DNA of 8,689 nucleotides, taken from the NCBI GenBank assembly GCA_945224895.1, contig CALYNW010000026.1:1-8689 (forward strand), given 5' to 3'. The notes under the pieces are model-generated. The model saw only the letters and a list, made by a program, of their open reading frames with translations, made no database searches and was not told where the DNA came from. The translations under genes and the position numbers were made by a program. This document shows positions 1-6,571 of this stretch, in pieces; within the stretch, counting starts at the first letter, position 1, and every line of letters begins with the position of its first letter. Source of the stretch: an uncultured Clostridia bacterium (GTDB taxonomy: Bacteria > Bacillota > Clostridia > Oscillospirales > Acutalibacteraceae).

Positions 1-49
1 TAAATACTATAATGTAATTATAATAACATAAGTAATGAAATAATACATC

Positions 50-79
50 AAAAAAGATGCAAAAAATTGCACCTTTTTT
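50..79 (-). terminator. Rho-independent terminator closing the anSME-lipoprotein operon
   Basis: A 13-bp stem (50-62 with 67-79, one G-T pair) closes on a 4-base A/T loop. The core is GC-containing (GGTGC/GCATC) and the outer six pairs are A-T. On the minus strand the stem ends in a run of six T. It lies about 40 bases past the lipoprotein stop codon. The outer A/T pairs make it symmetric, so it could also stop transcription arriving from the other direction. Confidence 0.8.
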
Positions 80-117
80 GTATAATTTATTAAAATGTAC
101 AAATTGGTAACGATAAG

Positions 118-1032
118 TCAATTAATAGTAAACTCAAAATCATCATAGCCCTTGCAGTCTGCAATCACCTTATTACCCTCAACAGTATATGAGCTACAGG
201 TTGAAAGAATATCATAAGTATCGTCGACAATTTCTTCCGGCTTTTCTTTATCCGTGAATACAAATTCATCATTTGATGAAACGGTAGCCCTTGCACTGTC
301 CATAGCAAAATAAACAAGTCCCGAGCCTGAATTTTCATTTATTTCCGATGCAGGGTCAAAATAGTAGGTCCCGCCGTTAAATTCTGCCATTGATATCATT
401 CTTGCTATGGAATTCGAGTCAAGATTCATAATATGGCTTGCGGAAATATCAGCCTGCAGCAATAAATACTCAAACATACCTGATATTGTAGCACTTATAC
501 CTCTTTTATTTATAATCGTATCCATAACGGTAGTAACGGAATTATCAATAGTTACATTTGAAGCAATATAAGTATAAAGATTAAGCAGATACTGATTATT
601 CCCCACCAAGCCGTAATCACAGCTGTTCATTATTTCGCTTACGGCATTTTTAAATTCATTAACCTTTTTTGTATGATCCTCTGTCTCATACTTATATGTA
701 ATTGAAACTCCTGTTTTATCGTCAAGAAACTCCATACCGTCAACAAGGGCATAAAGCGGAAAGCTTGTATAGAAAAGCTGGTTAACATCATCAAGCATAG
801 ATGTATTAAATTTCACTTCTGTTTCGTGATTAATAACTGCATTGCAGAGCTTTTCGTATGTACGAACCGCACTTTCGTCCATATCACTATAGTGGGAATC
901 GTAAGTAATTTTCAAATCGCTTACTGTGGATTCTGCATCATTTCCTTTTTCTTTATCATTGCCTGAAGAACATCCCGTAAAGGATATACATAAAAGCACG
1001 GCACACATTAAAAGACAAATTGATTTTTTCAT
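118..1032 (-). CDS. Lipoprotein with degenerate transglutaminase-like domain
   Basis: A 304-residue exported lipoprotein of unknown function. Residues 1-20 form a lipoprotein signal peptide (KK, then a hydrophobic stretch) ending in the lipobox FTG-C21, followed by a Ser/Gly/Asp/Lys-rich linker to about residue 37. Residues about 125-245 read like a transglutaminase-like core: a helix, then RGIS (177-180) and MFEYLLLQADISAS (186-199) where active members have G-x-C and a helix, and a strand ending in YYFDP (223-227). The usual catalytic Cys aligns with Ser180 and the usual HAW-type His aligns near Arg211, while Asp226 is kept. It is therefore probably not an active protease or transglutaminase and may bind peptide or glycan. 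The Shine-Dalgarno TAGGTG lies 7 bases before ATG and overlaps the stop codon of the upstream radical SAM gene, which implies translational coupling. The fold assignment is by eye from motifs; the lipoprotein assignment is firm. Confidence 0.8.
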   Translation of the reverse strand: MKKSICLLMCAVLLCISFTGCSSGNDKEKGNDAESTVSDLKITYDSHYSDMDESAVRTYEKLCNAVINHETEVKFNTSMLDDVNQLFYTSFPLYALVDGMEFLDDKTGVSITYKYETEDHTKKVNEFKNAVSEIMNSCDYGLVGNNQYLLNLYTYIASNVTIDNSVTTVMDTIINKRGISATISGMFEYLLLQADISASHIMNLDSNSIARMISMAEFNGGTYYFDPASEINENSGSGLVYFAMDSARATVSSNDEFVFTDKEKPEEIVDDTYDILSTCSSYTVEGNKVIADCKGYDDFEFTIN

Positions 1033-1042
1033 TGAAATACAC

Positions 1043-2119
1043 CTACTTTTTAAATTGCTTCATTTTAAATTCACTTGAGGAGAAAAAGGTTTTATAGGCA
1101 TTGCAATAATCCTTATCCTGCCTGTTTCTCCTGCATCCTCCGCCTCGGCAGATATAAAAGTATTCACAATCCTTGCATCTGTCATCAAGCTTAAATGAAG
1201 TTTTTAGGAACTCTGCCGTCTTGGGCAGATTATACAACTCTTTAAATGATGATTTATTAATATTGCCCAAATACCATTCGTCTGTACAGTAAAAATCACA
1301 GGGATAAACGCTTCCGTCACCCTCAACAACAAACTGATTCGAGCAAAAGCCGTTCATACCGCATTGCTCGGCATTGCCTCCGTTTACAAGGGAAATGTAA
1401 TTATCAAAGCTTCTGACAGATACATAATCCCCTCTCATATAATCGTTAAAATATATATTAAAGCCTTTAGTGAGGAAATATTCATAATCCTCACAGCTCA
1501 TAAACATATTCTCGTCATATTCGCTTTTCATAGGTCTAAGTCCTATTATAAACTGTAGATAACGAAGATTATTACTTTTAAAAAATCGGTAAGCCTGTCT
1601 GAAATTAAGTGCTGTATTCTTTGTCAGCACAGAAAGAACATTGAATTTAACATTATATTTTTTCAGCTTTTCAATACCATTCAAAACATCATCAAAGGAC
1701 TCACTGCCGTCATAATACACTCTATATCGGTTTAGCTCTCTGTCTCCGTCAAGAGATACGCCCACAAGAAAGCCGTTATCTGCAAAAAATCGGGCAAGCT
1801 CATCAGTAATAAGAGTACCGTTAGTCTGAAGGCAATAGTTTATTTTGCTGTTTTTTTTATTATGCTTTTTGACATAATCCACAAAGCCGGTATAAAATTC
1901 CAAGGGCTGAAGTAAAGGCTCACCGCCCTGAAAGGTGAAGTAAACATCTGTACCGTCTGCAAAATCAAGAGCACTGTCAACAACACGGTATGCTGTTTGA
2001 GCACTCATCATACCCTTTGAAAATTCTCTTCTTTCATTTGCCAAGGAATGATAAAAGCAATATTTGCAATCAAGATTACAGTTGCTTGAAGCCGGCTTTA
2101 TCATTACGGAAATCGGCAT
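1043..2119 (-). CDS. Radical SAM/SPASM protein, anaerobic sulfatase-maturating enzyme (anSME) type
   Basis: A cytoplasmic radical S-adenosylmethionine enzyme. Family members oxidise an active-site Cys or Ser of sulfatases to formylglycine without oxygen. From ATG at 2119 the protein has 358 residues, near the usual 370. The N-terminus MPISVMIKPAS is typical of the family. The radical SAM cluster ligands are C14, C18 and C21 (CX3CX2C), and the SAM-binding GGEP lies at 65-68. The SPASM region holds the eight expected auxiliary-cluster cysteines: C253, C259, C274, C329 and C315, C318, C324, C339. YPCDFY carries D275, the position of the catalytic acid/base of characterised anSME. An in-frame ATG at 2146 would add nine residues, but AGGTGG directly precedes the 2119 ATG and the predicted promoter leaves only about 11 bases before 2146, so 2119 is preferred. 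No sulfatase is encoded here, and no C/S-x-P/A-x-R motif was seen in the two neighbouring exported proteins, so the substrate is unknown. Confidence 0.88.
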   Translation of the reverse strand: MPISVMIKPASSNCNLDCKYCFYHSLANERREFSKGMMSAQTAYRVVDSALDFADGTDVYFTFQGGEPLLQPLEFYTGFVDYVKKHNKKNSKINYCLQTNGTLITDELARFFADNGFLVGVSLDGDRELNRYRVYYDGSESFDDVLNGIEKLKKYNVKFNVLSVLTKNTALNFRQAYRFFKSNNLRYLQFIIGLRPMKSEYDENMFMSCEDYEYFLTKGFNIYFNDYMRGDYVSVRSFDNYISLVNGGNAEQCGMNGFCSNQFVVEGDGSVYPCDFYCTDEWYLGNINKSSFKELYNLPKTAEFLKTSFKLDDRCKDCEYFYICRGGGCRRNRQDKDYCNAYKTFFSSSEFKMKQFKK

Positions 2120-2163
2120 TTGACCACCTGCCAAACAAATTATCATAGTTTTTCCGATATAAA

Positions 2164-2192
2164 AGTATATAACATCAAGGAAAAATTGACAA
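2164..2192 (-). promoter_or_regulatory. Sigma-A-type promoter for the anSME-lipoprotein operon
   Basis: On the minus strand TTGTCA (2187-2192) and TATACT (2164-2169) are separated by exactly 17 bases, each one base from consensus. The predicted transcription start is near 2157, giving a leader of about 38 bases to the ATG at 2119. The element sits immediately downstream of the beta-helix stop codon. No clear terminator separates the two genes, so readthrough from the beta-helix gene remains possible. Confidence 0.65.
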
Positions 2193-2196
2193 GTGT

Positions 2197-3096
2197 TTAT
2201 TTGCCGTTATCTCTCAAAAATACAGAATATTTACAATTTATATAATTATTGTTCTTAAATAATACATTTTCAAAATTAACTGCCGATATGGCGCAGTCGG
2301 TAATATTTTCAAAGGTACAGCCTTTTATTGTTATACCGCTTTGGTATAAATCCTTGAAATAATTATGAGTTCCGACACCTCTGTAAACATTTTTAAAGAT
2401 ACAGTTTTCAACAGTAATATTCTTATTCATTGTATTATCATAGCAGGTGAAGCCCTGAAAATGAACCTTATCCAAAATATCAATTTGAATTGCCTCGGAG
2501 GAGCTTATATTCAAATCCGACACCTGCCCCGAAAAGCTGCAATCTCTAAAGGTAACATTTTCTGAGGCGGCAAGCTCTGCATGGTGGGAATAATAATTAT
2601 TAAGAAAGGTTACGTTTTCAATTACTACATTTTTACAATGGCAAAGCCTCAGCATACAGGATTGATTTGTATTGAAATTCCCGTCAAGTATTCCGTTTTT
2701 TATAATACTTTCGGTCAGAGATGTATATTTAGGATACGGTCTATCCTCGGGAGATTTAAGTATATTACCTCTTTTTCTGTTGGAATTTATCAGCCTTGCT
2801 CCGCCTAAATCAAGGGTTGTATAGCTTGAAAGATGTATCGTTTCCTTTACATCATAGCTCCCCTTTTCAATTCGGATAGTCAGCAGATTTTCGGCAGAGG
2901 CATTATTTTTTGTATAATCAAAGGCTCTTTTTAATGACTGAGTAATATTATTTGAGGAATAGTAATTTTCAAGAATTTCTCCGTTTTCATTTAAGACTGA
3001 CACGGTGCTTTTTGATGACCCTGCGGAAATAATAACAAACGGTAGCAGAGAAAAAATCATAAGCAATGATATTATTCTTTTATTCAATTTTATCAT
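2197..3096 (-). CDS. Secreted right-handed parallel beta-helix protein
   Basis: A 299-residue exported protein. Residues about 7-26 are a hydrophobic signal peptide after a Lys/Arg-rich start; there is no lipobox. Residues 72-105 (TIRIEKGSYDV, then LDLGGARL) resemble the N-terminal cap of pectate-lyase-like beta-helix proteins. Repeating coil turns follow: NVVIENVTFLNN (156-167), NVTFRDCSFSG (180-190), NITVENCIFKN (226-236), GITIKGCTFEN (254-264) and NVLFKNNNYIN (277-287). EAIQID (201-206) and VGTHN (241-245) hold acidic and His residues of the kind that can line a polysaccharide-cleaving groove, but no lyase or hydrolase family could be assigned. Polysaccharide binding or cleavage outside the cell is inference. 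The start is uncertain: AAGGAG lies 15 bases and AAAGG only 2 bases before the ATG, so a TTG three codons later is an alternative. It begins a new transcription unit after the terminator at 3170-3207. Confidence 0.8.
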   Translation of the reverse strand: MIKLNKRIISLLMIFSLLPFVIISAGSSKSTVSVLNENGEILENYYSSNNITQSLKRAFDYTKNNASAENLLTIRIEKGSYDVKETIHLSSYTTLDLGGARLINSNRKRGNILKSPEDRPYPKYTSLTESIIKNGILDGNFNTNQSCMLRLCHCKNVVIENVTFLNNYYSHHAELAASENVTFRDCSFSGQVSDLNISSSEAIQIDILDKVHFQGFTCYDNTMNKNITVENCIFKNVYRGVGTHNYFKDLYQSGITIKGCTFENITDCAISAVNFENVLFKNNNYINCKYSVFLRDNGK

Positions 3097-3129
3097 CGCC
3101 TTTCTGATTTTCTCCTTATATTTTTTATC

Positions 3130-3135
3130 ATTATA
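3130..3135 (-). promoter_or_regulatory. Possible -10 element for the beta-helix gene
   Basis: A perfect TATAAT on the minus strand lies 34 bases before the beta-helix start and downstream of the preceding terminator. No good -35 hexamer is found at 16-18 bases, and chance matches are common in such AT-rich sequence, so this is tentative. Confidence 0.3.
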
Positions 3136-3169
3136 AAAAATAAATTCAAAGTATCTTTTGGCAGATAAA

Positions 3170-3207
3170 AAATAACAGTCACGAAAAATTTATCGTGGCT
3201 GTTATTT
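3170..3207 (-). terminator. Rho-independent terminator after the MBL hydrolase gene
   Basis: A 15-bp inverted repeat (3170-3184 with 3193-3207, one G-T pair, 8-base loop) begins seven bases past the MBL stop codon. On the minus strand the stem runs into T-rich sequence (TTATTTTTTATC). It ends the GtrA-HAD-MBL gene run and isolates the beta-helix gene. Confidence 0.85.
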
Positions 3208-3214
3208 GAGTAGA

Positions 3215-4069
3215 CTACATTATATTTCTTTCCATTTTAATACTATTGTCACTGATTTCGGCAATAACGCCGTTGCAATCGGCAGTTGCAATTATGCTTG
3301 ATTTTGCAATTTTAAGCAGCTTGTAACGAACATCGGGATAAATAGCTCTCAGACTGTTACAGACAACCGAATATTCGGGGCTTAGCTTTTTAGCCCAGTA
3401 AAATGAGGTTGAGCCGAAATAGCCGTGATGACCTACTTTAAGAATATCAACCTTACCGATTTTGTCGGCAATGACTTTTTCATCTCCGTCCTTATAGTTT
3501 AAATCTCCTGCAAGGACTGCTTTTTTATTTCCAAGGGAAACAAGCGTTACTACTGAATTTATATTCTCACCGAATTTTCTTTTTCTTTTTCTGTATAAGC
3601 CGTTATAAAAATGAATTATAAAATCTCCTAAAGAAATTTCAAGGTCATCAAAGGCTTCCACTCTTTCCACATTATTTGCCCTTATGGCATCTAACATTTG
3701 GTTATAAACCTCTGTATTATCCCACCTTTTTCTTTCCATAACGAAGACGTCTTCTTCTTTGTACGGCTTTAGGTATGCGGTTTTGACATTTATATTAGGA
3801 TGATTTATAACGGTATCGAAGCCTCCGATATGATCCGAATGGCAATGAGTTCCCAGAACAAAATCAATATTCACCATTCCGTTTTCATCTGAAAAATTTT
3901 TTAAAAGGTAATCTACAACCTCTTTTTCATAGCCCTTAAGATTAAGGTTAGGCTTATCGACAGGATAGTCTGTATCCTCCGCAGAGTCAACCATAGCAAT
4001 TTTTCCCTGACTTTCAAGAATTATACAATCGGAATGACCTGTATTCAAAAAATGTATTCTGCCAAACAT
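3215..4069 (-). CDS. ComEC/Rec2-like metallo-beta-lactamase-fold hydrolase
   Basis: A 284-residue soluble metal-dependent hydrolase without signal peptide or membrane segments, so probably cytoplasmic. The N-terminal strands (HFLNTGHSDCIILES, 6-20) match the opening of the ComEC C-terminal domain group. The metal-binding motif THCHSDH (74-80) gives H75, H77, D79 and H80. GDL (188-190, D189) and GHHG (213-216) supply the remaining metal ligands. The fold is complete. The substrate cannot be read from sequence; relatives act on phosphodiesters or nucleic acid, and stand-alone members are mostly uncharacterised. GAGGA precedes the ATG at 5-base spacing. The gene starts 17 bases after the HAD stop, so the two are probably co-transcribed. 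The Lys/Arg-rich insertion RKRKRK (160-165) before GENINSVVTL is a possible nucleic-acid contact, an inference only. Confidence 0.85.
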   Translation of the reverse strand: MFGRIHFLNTGHSDCIILESQGKIAMVDSAEDTDYPVDKPNLNLKGYEKEVVDYLLKNFSDENGMVNIDFVLGTHCHSDHIGGFDTVINHPNINVKTAYLKPYKEEDVFVMERKRWDNTEVYNQMLDAIRANNVERVEAFDDLEISLGDFIIHFYNGLYRKRKRKFGENINSVVTLVSLGNKKAVLAGDLNYKDGDEKVIADKIGKVDILKVGHHGYFGSTSFYWAKKLSPEYSVVCNSLRAIYPDVRYKLLKIAKSSIIATADCNGVIAEISDNSIKMERNIM

Positions 4070-4086
4070 ATTTATCCTCTTTTTTC

Positions 4087-4908
4087 TTACAAAATATTTT
4101 TATAAATAAAATCTGCAACGCCGTCGTTATTTGAGCAAATAACCTTATCTGCAATTTTTTTAATCTCGTCAGAAGCATTTGCAGGAGCAAGAGACAGACC
4201 TGCATAAGCATACATAGTTACATCATTGCTGCTGTCCCCAACTGCTATAACCCTACTGTCTGGAATATTCAGCATATCGCAAAGCCTTGAAAGCGCCTTT
4301 CCCTTTGACACCTTAAGAGGCATAATCTCAAGATTATTGTCCATAGAGGTTGTAAAGGAAATATCATCAAAATCCTTAAGCTGTCTCATACATTCAAGAC
4401 GTTCATTAGGATTCTTAAAAAACACATTAAAAATCTCTGTTTTAACAGACTTTTGCACGTGCTCGGAAAGGTCGTCAACACCTATTCTTGTTTCATAAAT
4501 TACACTTCTATAGTTTTCGTCAACACTGTAATAATCAAGAGCTTCTTCACTTATTTTATCATTGTCCGTAACAGGATTGCCGTCCTCGTAAAGCTCAATC
4601 ATCGTATCAAAGGAATCAAGCAGATTGAATATTTCTCTGACAGAATCATTAGTAAAATACTTGCTGAAAAGTACCTTTGAGCTGTTTTTATTTACTGCAA
4701 CGGCACCGTCTGAATAAATCACATAATCTATGTATTTACACTCTCTGACCTCTTTAGGAATTTCGTAAAATGTCCGTCCCGTAACAACTGCAAAATTAAC
4801 TCCCGATTGCGCTATATTTTTTACGGCGTCTGCATTTTTATCGGTGAACACGCTATTGTCATCAAGCAGGGTTCCGTCAAGGTCACAGGCGATAAGCTTA
4901 TATTTCAT
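4087..4908 (-). CDS. Cof-type HAD-superfamily phosphatase (IIB)
   Basis: A 273-residue cytoplasmic phosphatase of the usual Cof family length. Motif I is DLDGTLL (9-15, nucleophile D9 and acid D11), motif II is VVTGR (41-45, T43), motif III is K202 in VSKGKAL, and motif IV is VGDSSNDVTM (223-232, D225 and D229). The mobile cap lies at about residues 85-195, as expected for a C2B cap. Substrates of this family are typically sugar phosphates or phosphorylated cofactors; which one applies here cannot be told. The start overlaps the end of the preceding membrane protein by 11 bases (the ATG lies inside its final codons), implying coupled translation. AAGGAG lies 13 bases upstream, rather far, but the N-terminus MKYKLIACDLDGTLL is canonical. 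Confidence 0.92.
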   Translation of the reverse strand: MKYKLIACDLDGTLLDDNSVFTDKNADAVKNIAQSGVNFAVVTGRTFYEIPKEVRECKYIDYVIYSDGAVAVNKNSSKVLFSKYFTNDSVREIFNLLDSFDTMIELYEDGNPVTDNDKISEEALDYYSVDENYRSVIYETRIGVDDLSEHVQKSVKTEIFNVFFKNPNERLECMRQLKDFDDISFTTSMDNNLEIMPLKVSKGKALSRLCDMLNIPDSRVIAVGDSSNDVTMYAYAGLSLAPANASDEIKKIADKVICSNNDGVADFIYKNIL

Positions 4909-5356
4909 TAGATTTCTTTTTCTCCTTATTTAAATTCATAACAGAATTAATAAAAAACAGATTCAAAAATAATACTGCAAGCTGGAGCAAAATCTGAACA
5001 GATGCGTTCAAATTCGGAAGCGAATTGAGATAGCTTCCTACCCAAGAGCAAAACCATCCGCCTAAGGCCGACAGAATTATTGATGCTGAAAATGATAACA
5101 CAATCCGATTAGTGCTTTGATTTTTACCAAACGCCGATACAATGCTTATAAAAAGTGTACCTGCCAGCTGAGTTATCAGAGAAGCCCAAAACAAATCCTT
5201 ATAAAATATTCCGAATAAATTATATACCGCAAGGTGATTGTCAGGACTTTGCATTGATATTCTGAAAACCCAAAAATACAAAACACTAAAGCAAACCGAA
5301 CTGATTACTGCCGAAAACATACATTTAAAAGCAAAACCTGTTTTAACATTTTTCAT
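4898..5356 (-). CDS. Four-helix membrane protein, divergent GtrA-like paralogue
   Basis: A 152-residue integral membrane protein with four predicted helices at about 9-31, 54-75, 86-109 and 117-138 and a Lys-rich C-terminal tail. Alone it resembles little, but it aligns by eye with the two GtrA proteins directly upstream. FGIFYKDL (48-55) matches their LGIxYKGY, an AG pair follows in the second helix, and W-x-G-S-Y/F ends the third helix. It lacks the two strongest family signatures seen in its neighbours: the MNRKLTF loop (replaced around SAFGKNQ, 74-80) and the C-terminal PTIWTYP...IHR. It also lacks their charged N-terminal WKFIKF stretch. It is probably a duplicated copy that diverged in function. 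GAGGCG stands 7 bases before the ATG. The gene begins 35 bases after the previous stop and overlaps the HAD gene. Confidence 0.72.
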   Translation of the reverse strand: MKNVKTGFAFKCMFSAVISSVCFSVLYFWVFRISMQSPDNHLAVYNLFGIFYKDLFWASLITQLAGTLFISIVSAFGKNQSTNRIVLSFSASIILSALGGWFCSWVGSYLNSLPNLNASVQILLQLAVLFLNLFFINSVMNLNKEKKKSNEI

Positions 5357-5391
5357 AGATAAACGCCTCTCAGAAAATTCTTTTGAAGCCT

Positions 5392-5904
5392 TTATTTTGT
5401 TTTCTTTACTCTGTGAATAAGATACCTTTCAATAGGATATGTCCAAATCGTAGGTATGTTTATTATTATGAATTTTGATATTATTTCGGTAAACGGATTT
5501 GACAGCGAATGAGCCGTCATAAACGAGCCGAAGGCACCGCCGATCCATGAGCTTACAAGTATATTAAACAGAGCAAGAAGAAAGTAAAGGCTTGAGCTGT
5601 AGGCAGGATTAATATTTGAATGGAAGGTCAGCTTTCTGTTCATAAGATAAGCCGCCACATATCCTGCCGTTGTTGATATTAAATATGAAATCAGATATCC
5701 CTTGTATCTGATGCCGAGAAATGATAATAAAGCATTATCGGGAAGCGGAGCTGAATTAAGACTTTTAAAAATAAAATACAGGCATATTAAATATGTAACA
5801 ATATCAAGTGCCGATGTTACAATAACCGTTATATTGAATTTTATAAATTTCCAAAGCTCCTTGTGCTTTTTCTTAAAATTATCAAGCCTTTTACTTTTTT
5901 TCAT
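5392..5904 (-). CDS. GtrA-family membrane protein (second copy)
   Basis: A 170-residue integral membrane protein with four helices (about 22-46, 69-88, 103-127, 138-156). GtrA-family proteins are thought to help move undecaprenyl-linked or other lipid-linked sugars across the membrane for glycosylation of surface polymers. Evidence: WKFIKF (18-23) before helix 1, the loop FLGIRYKGY (62-70), the NRK-x-T-F signature MNRKLTF (88-94) after helix 2, and PTIWTYP (151-157) with IHR at the C-terminus. The true start is the ATG at 5904; a TTG one codon earlier is less likely. AAGGA lies about 12 bases upstream, and the start overlaps the end of the first GtrA gene by 14 bases, so translation is likely coupled. 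About half of its residues match the first copy by eye. No glycosyltransferase partner is in the window. Confidence 0.85.
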   Translation of the reverse strand: MKKSKRLDNFKKKHKELWKFIKFNITVIVTSALDIVTYLICLYFIFKSLNSAPLPDNALLSFLGIRYKGYLISYLISTTAGYVAAYLMNRKLTFHSNINPAYSSSLYFLLALFNILVSSWIGGAFGSFMTAHSLSNPFTEIISKFIIINIPTIWTYPIERYLIHRVKKTK

Positions 5905-6154
5905 CAATAGGTTTCTTCCTTCTGTGTATTACAAATCTGTTCAAAGGATAAGTCCAGATTGTAGGCACAGTCATAACCACAAGCTTTGTCAGCATTACGA
6001 TAAACACACTGTCATAGCCGTTGTTTTTTATCAGTGTACCGAGAAAGGATCCAAACCATGTGTTAAAAATTATCGTACAAACAACCATAACCGCATAAAT
6101 GATTGTTGACAAAACAGGGTTTGCATCCGCCTTAAAGGTCAGCTTTCTGTTCAT
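5624..6154. repeat. Homologous blocks from tandem GtrA duplication
   Basis: A 20-base block encoding part of the MNRKLTF signature is identical at 5624-5643 and 6135-6154. A second short shared block (CCGAGAAATGA, then CATTATCGG) lies nearby in both genes, near 5712-5740 and 6226-6250. The copies sit about 511 bases apart at matching places in the two GtrA genes. This is a gene duplication footprint, not a mobile element. Confidence 0.6.
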
Positions 6155-6463
6155 TATGTACGCTGCGGCATAGCCGATTACTGCGGATATGAAATAGGAA
6201 TACATATATCCCTTATATTCAATTCCGAGAAATGACAAAACAGCATTATCGGTTACGGGAACCTCATTAAGAGATTTGAACACTACATACTGAAGCACGG
6301 CAAATACAGCCATTTCAAGCACAGATGTGCTTGCTCCTGTAAAGGAGAATTTAATAAATTTCCATATTTCACCGTGCTTGTTTACGAATGCCTTTAACTT
6401 ATCCTTAATCGTATTTTCTTTTTTCTCTTCTAAAGCAATGCTACTGCTTTTTGCTTCTTCCAT
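5891..6463 (-). CDS. GtrA-family membrane protein (first copy)
   Basis: A 190-residue GtrA-family protein, longer than the family's usual 120-150 because of a charged N-terminal extension (residues 1-30, rich in Glu and Lys). Four helices lie at about 39-63, 86-104, 118-145 and 155-172. Family features are WKFIKF (34-39), FLGIEYKGY (78-86), MNRKLTF (104-110), PTIWTYP (167-173) and a basic IHRRKK tail. The frame is open to a TTG at 6487, but ATG at 6463 is chosen because AAGGTG sits exactly 6 bases before it, while the TTG has no ribosome site. Likely role: membrane partner in transfer of lipid-linked sugars; the specific sugar is unknown. It is the first gene of the membrane-protein run and shares blocks of identical DNA with the second copy, pointing to tandem duplication. 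Confidence 0.85.
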   Translation of the reverse strand: MEEAKSSSIALEEKKENTIKDKLKAFVNKHGEIWKFIKFSFTGASTSVLEMAVFAVLQYVVFKSLNEVPVTDNAVLSFLGIEYKGYMYSYFISAVIGYAAAYIMNRKLTFKADANPVLSTIIYAVMVVCTIIFNTWFGSFLGTLIKNNGYDSVFIVMLTKLVVMTVPTIWTYPLNRFVIHRRKKPIDEKK

Positions 6464-6571
6464 ACATTTCACCTTCAAATTTAACAAATGTTTATTTTTG
6501 TACAGTCAAAGTATAAACGTCAAATGTTAAATCAACATCAAATTTAAAGTAAAATGTAGGTAATAATTATG
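6464..6571 (-). other. Intergenic region between uvrA and the GtrA genes
   Basis: This 108-base AT-rich gap holds the leader of the first GtrA gene. No hairpin with a T tail follows uvrA, so uvrA transcripts may run on into the GtrA genes. Several TTGA-containing hexamers (minus strand, 6505-6540) and TATACT (6510-6515) are present, but no -35/-10 pair has 16-18 base spacing. The outer inverted repeat TTTAACA/TGTTAAA (6480-6486 with 6525-6531) and inner GTTTAT/ATAAAC could form a weak leader hairpin or an operator. No regulator can be named. Confidence 0.35.

Noticed and set aside
2120..2146. ATG at 2146 as start of the radical SAM protein
   Set aside because: The nine extra residues do not resemble the family N-terminus; the ATG at 2119 has AGGTGG just upstream and a canonical beginning.
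2365..2808. Two plus-strand open frames opposite the beta-helix gene
   Set aside because: Both are antisense shadows of the repetitive coil-turn codons with no protein features of their own.
118..3096. Ribosomally synthesised peptide (RiPP) cluster around the radical SAM enzyme
   Set aside because: No small precursor peptide open frame, leader-peptide-binding domain or dedicated exporter was seen; the enzyme matches anSME ligand spacing throughout.
4014..4211. 65-codon minus-strand open frame spanning the HAD/MBL junction
   Set aside because: It is out of frame inside two well-supported genes, and its Leu-rich sequence follows from AT-rich shadow reading.
5702..6109. 135-codon plus-strand open frame
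   Set aside because: It lies antisense across the two GtrA genes, shows no domain or convincing ribosome site, and its composition is that expected of the complement of membrane-protein codons.
6497..6540. Sigma-A promoter upstream of the first GtrA gene
   Set aside because: TTGA-containing hexamers and TATACT are present but spacers come out at 14, 15 or 20 bases; no pair is credible enough to annotate.
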